Shown piece by piece: positions 22,159 to 23,922 of a DNA stretch of 23,922 bases. Origin of the DNA: an uncultured Collinsella sp. (GTDB lineage Bacteria; Actinomycetota; Coriobacteriia; Coriobacteriales; Coriobacteriaceae); assembly GCA_902494295.1 (NCBI GenBank), contig CABUSL010000014.1, positions 1 through 23,922 on the forward strand, read 5' to 3'. The notes below the pieces were generated by a model. The model was not told the DNA's origin, did no database searches, and saw only the letters and a program-made list of their open reading frames with translations. Made by a program: the position numbers and the translations under genes. How positions within the stretch are numbered: the first letter of the stretch is position 1; every line of letters starts with the position of its first letter.

Positions 22159-22875
22159 TTACGCGACGTTTTCGACCAGCTCGGCGACAATGGCGTCAAA
22201 GGCGGCAACCGGATCGTCGGCGCCGGTGATGGGACGGCCCACCACAATGTGGCTCGCACCGCTCTCGATAGCCTGGGAAGGCGTCGCCACGCGGGACTGG
22301 TCACCAAGGGCGGCACCCACCGGACGCACACCCGGAGTCACGATCAGGGCATCAGGGCCCAGCAGCTCACGCATGTCGTGAGCCTCCATCGGCGAGCACA
22401 CGATGCCATCGATGCCGTTGGCCTGAGCGAGCTTTGCCAGGCGGGCGGCCTCCTCGGCCACGGGCGACTCGACGCCGATCTCGCTCAAGGCATCCTGATT
22501 CATGCTCGTGAGCACGGTGATGGCGACGAGCTTGGCGCGGTCCTCGCGCGCCTCCTCGGCACCCTCGCGGCAGGCAGCGAGCATGGCGCCCGAACCCAAG
22601 CCGTGAACCGAGAGCAGGTCGGCACCGGCAAGCGAGGCCGAACGGGCGGCACCGCGAACCTGATGCGGAATATCATGGAACTTAAGGTCAAGGAAGACCT
22701 TAAAGCCCAGGTCCTTAAAGGTCTTGACGATCTGGGGACCCTCGGCGTAATAGAGCGTCATACCGACCTTGAGCCAGGCGGCATGGCCCGAAAGCTCGTG
22801 GGCGAGCTCGAGCGCACGCTCGCGGTCGCAGTCGAGAGCGACGATTACGCGGTCGCGGGCATCGGTCTCTAGCAT
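22159..22875 (-). CDS. pyrF: Orotidine 5'-phosphate decarboxylase
   Basis: PyrF converts OMP to UMP, the last step of de novo pyrimidine synthesis. The 238-residue TIM-barrel protein shows VIVALDCDRE at the N-terminus, the catalytic DLKFHDIP (63-70, with K65), TPGVRP and SHIVVGRPIT at the phosphate-binding end. The ATG at 22875 overlaps the end of pyrD by 7 bases. A longer frame upstream runs through pyrD and has no family similarity. It ends the pyrimidine gene run; pyrE is not adjacent. Confidence 0.97.
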   Translation of the reverse strand: MLETDARDRVIVALDCDRERALELAHELSGHAAWLKVGMTLYYAEGPQIVKTFKDLGFKVFLDLKFHDIPHQVRGAARSASLAGADLLSVHGLGSGAMLAACREGAEEAREDRAKLVAITVLTSMNQDALSEIGVESPVAEEAARLAKLAQANGIDGIVCSPMEAHDMRELLGPDALIVTPGVRPVGAALGDQSRVATPSQAIESGASHIVVGRPITGADDPVAAFDAIVAELVENVA

Positions 22876-23792
22876 TCGAAAGCACCTACCAGTTCGTTGA
22901 TGTCCTTCACGCCCTGGGACTCGGCCCAGGCCTCGAGCTCGTGCGCGATCTTGAGCGAAGCGCACGGATCGACGAAGTTGGCCATGCCGACCGACACGCA
23001 GGTGGCGCCGGCCAGGATAAACTCGGCCGCATCCTCGCCGGTCATGACACCGCCGACACCGTTGATGGGGATATCGACGGCCTGGGCAACCTCCCAGACC
23101 ATGCGCACGGCGATGTGGTGGCACAGCGGGCCCGAAAGGCCGCCCTTGGGCTTTGCCACGCGGGACTTGCGGGTATGGACGTCGATGGCCATGCCCTGAA
23201 TGGAGTTGATGACCGAAAGGCCGTCGGCGCCGGCAGCCTCGAGGGCCTTGGCAATCTCGGCGACGTTGACCGGCGCCATCTTCACGAACAGCGGCTTATC
23301 GGTCACCTTGCGGCAGGCAGCCATAACGGATGAGGCGCCCTCGGGCGTAGAGCCCATGGCGGCGCCGCCGGCGGCGATATTAGGGCAGCTCACGTTGATC
23401 TCGTAGCCGGCAGCCCAGGGGCACAGCTCGACATACATCTCGAGCGCGCGGACAAACTCGTCAACGGAGTGACCGGCAACCTGACAGATGACCTGGCAGC
23501 CGTCCTTGGACAGCTGTTCGAGCCACGGACCGGACTCGCGGGCAAAGGCGGCCACGCCGGGGTTCTGAAGACCCACGGAGTTGATCATACCGCCGGGAAT
23601 CTCGGCCATGCGGGGCGCGGGATTGCCGGGCCAGGGCTCGGCTGCGCAACCCTTGGTGGTGATGGCGCCCAGCTGGGAAACATCAAAGAAGTTCTGGAAC
23701 TGCCAACCGTAGCCAAAGGTACCGGCTGCGGTGTTAATGGGGTTCTGCATCTTGACGCCGCCGAAATCGACGGCCATGTTCACGGTACCCAC
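22869..23792 (-). CDS. pyrD: Dihydroorotate dehydrogenase, catalytic subunit
   Basis: PyrD oxidises dihydroorotate to orotate. It is a class 1B enzyme: the adjacent pyrK encodes its iron-sulfur electron-transfer partner, so the acceptor is probably NAD. The 307-residue product has NTAAGTFGYG, NSVGLQNPG, the active-site cysteine region EINVSCPN (C136) and SVGMANF near the end. The GTG at 23792 overlaps the pyrK stop codon (TAGTG) with AAGGTGG about 10 bases upstream. A GTG three codons later or the ATG at 23777 is also possible. An upstream frame through pyrK was rejected. Confidence 0.95.
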   Translation of the reverse strand: MGTVNMAVDFGGVKMQNPINTAAGTFGYGWQFQNFFDVSQLGAITTKGCAAEPWPGNPAPRMAEIPGGMINSVGLQNPGVAAFARESGPWLEQLSKDGCQVICQVAGHSVDEFVRALEMYVELCPWAAGYEINVSCPNIAAGGAAMGSTPEGASSVMAACRKVTDKPLFVKMAPVNVAEIAKALEAAGADGLSVINSIQGMAIDVHTRKSRVAKPKGGLSGPLCHHIAVRMVWEVAQAVDIPINGVGGVMTGEDAAEFILAGATCVSVGMANFVDPCASLKIAHELEAWAESQGVKDINELVGAFEC

Positions 23793-23922
23793 TAGAAGAC
23801 CACCACCTTGGAAGCATCGAACACGGGGCCGCACATACAAGCACCCTTCATACCGTCGACCGTCTCGACATTGCAGGTGTTGCAGGCGCCAAAGCCACAG
23901 CTCATCATGCGTTCGAGCGACA
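23792..23922 (-). CDS. pyrK: Dihydroorotate dehydrogenase electron-transfer subunit, 3' end
   Basis: Only the last 42 codons lie in the window; the gene continues beyond the right edge. They read MMSCGFGACNTCNVETVDG, then CMCGPVFDASKVVVF. This is the PyrK 2Fe-2S cluster region with four cysteines spaced C-x4-C-x2-C and a later C before GPVF. PyrK passes electrons from PyrD to NAD. The stop codon overlaps the pyrD start by one base. Confidence 0.93.
   Translation of the reverse strand, partial: SLERMMSCGFGACNTCNVETVDGMKGACMCGPVFDASKVVVF

Noticed and set aside
22869..23124. Upstream extension of pyrF into pyrD
   Set aside because: The extra residues are a shifted reading of pyrD (Arg/Gly-rich) and do not match the family; the ATG at 22875 gives the normal N-terminus.

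Overview
The window looks like a chromosomal housekeeping segment of a high-GC actinobacterium of class Coriobacteriia, most likely close to Collinsella. This placement is inferred from the actinobacterial-type integration host factor gene in the order mihF-gmk-rpoZ, the high GC content with strong Shine-Dalgarno sites and many GTG starts, and the overall gene order. No database search was possible. Every recognised gene (24, one partial) lies on the minus strand, so transcription runs from high to low coordinates.

In transcription order: (i) the 3' end of a pyrimidine operon, pyrK (partial)-pyrD-pyrF; (ii) mihF-gmk-rpoZ-thiI, closed by a strong terminator near 19,470; (iii) comEA-comEC-holA (DNA uptake and the replication clamp loader), then rpsT with its own terminator; (iv) lepA-dusB-hemW; (v) two J-domain genes, first a DnaJ with a membrane C-terminus, then a standard dnaJ; (vi) mtaB-phoH-ybeY-dgkA-era-recO, tightly packed and often overlapping; (vii) rpsO and pnp, each preceded by a structured leader. 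Blocks iii to vi match the conserved Gram-positive gene order comEA-comEC-holA-rpsT-lepA-hemW-hrcA-grpE-dnaK-dnaJ-mtaB-phoH-ybeY-dgkA-era-recO. Here hrcA-grpE-dnaK are missing between hemW and dnaJ, and the membrane J-protein gene sits in their place.

The most unusual part is the gene-free 433 bases at the left end, downstream of pnp. It holds two copies, in opposite orientation, of a 95-base structured element. The copies differ at 16 positions, all in predicted helices. Twelve of the changes form six compensatory base-pair swaps, while the two internal-loop blocks (17 and 16 bases) are identical. One copy is enclosed in a 40-base inverted repeat with a single mismatch that overlaps the pnp terminator. 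This pattern suggests a conserved structured RNA or hairpin DNA element that I do not recognise.

Other points of interest are the DnaJ-membrane fusion, a probable leaderless lepA transcript sharing a 14-base promoter motif with the membrane J-protein gene, a 32-base palindromic element in front of mihF, an acidic N-terminal extension on Era, and hairpin leaders before rpsO and pnp.
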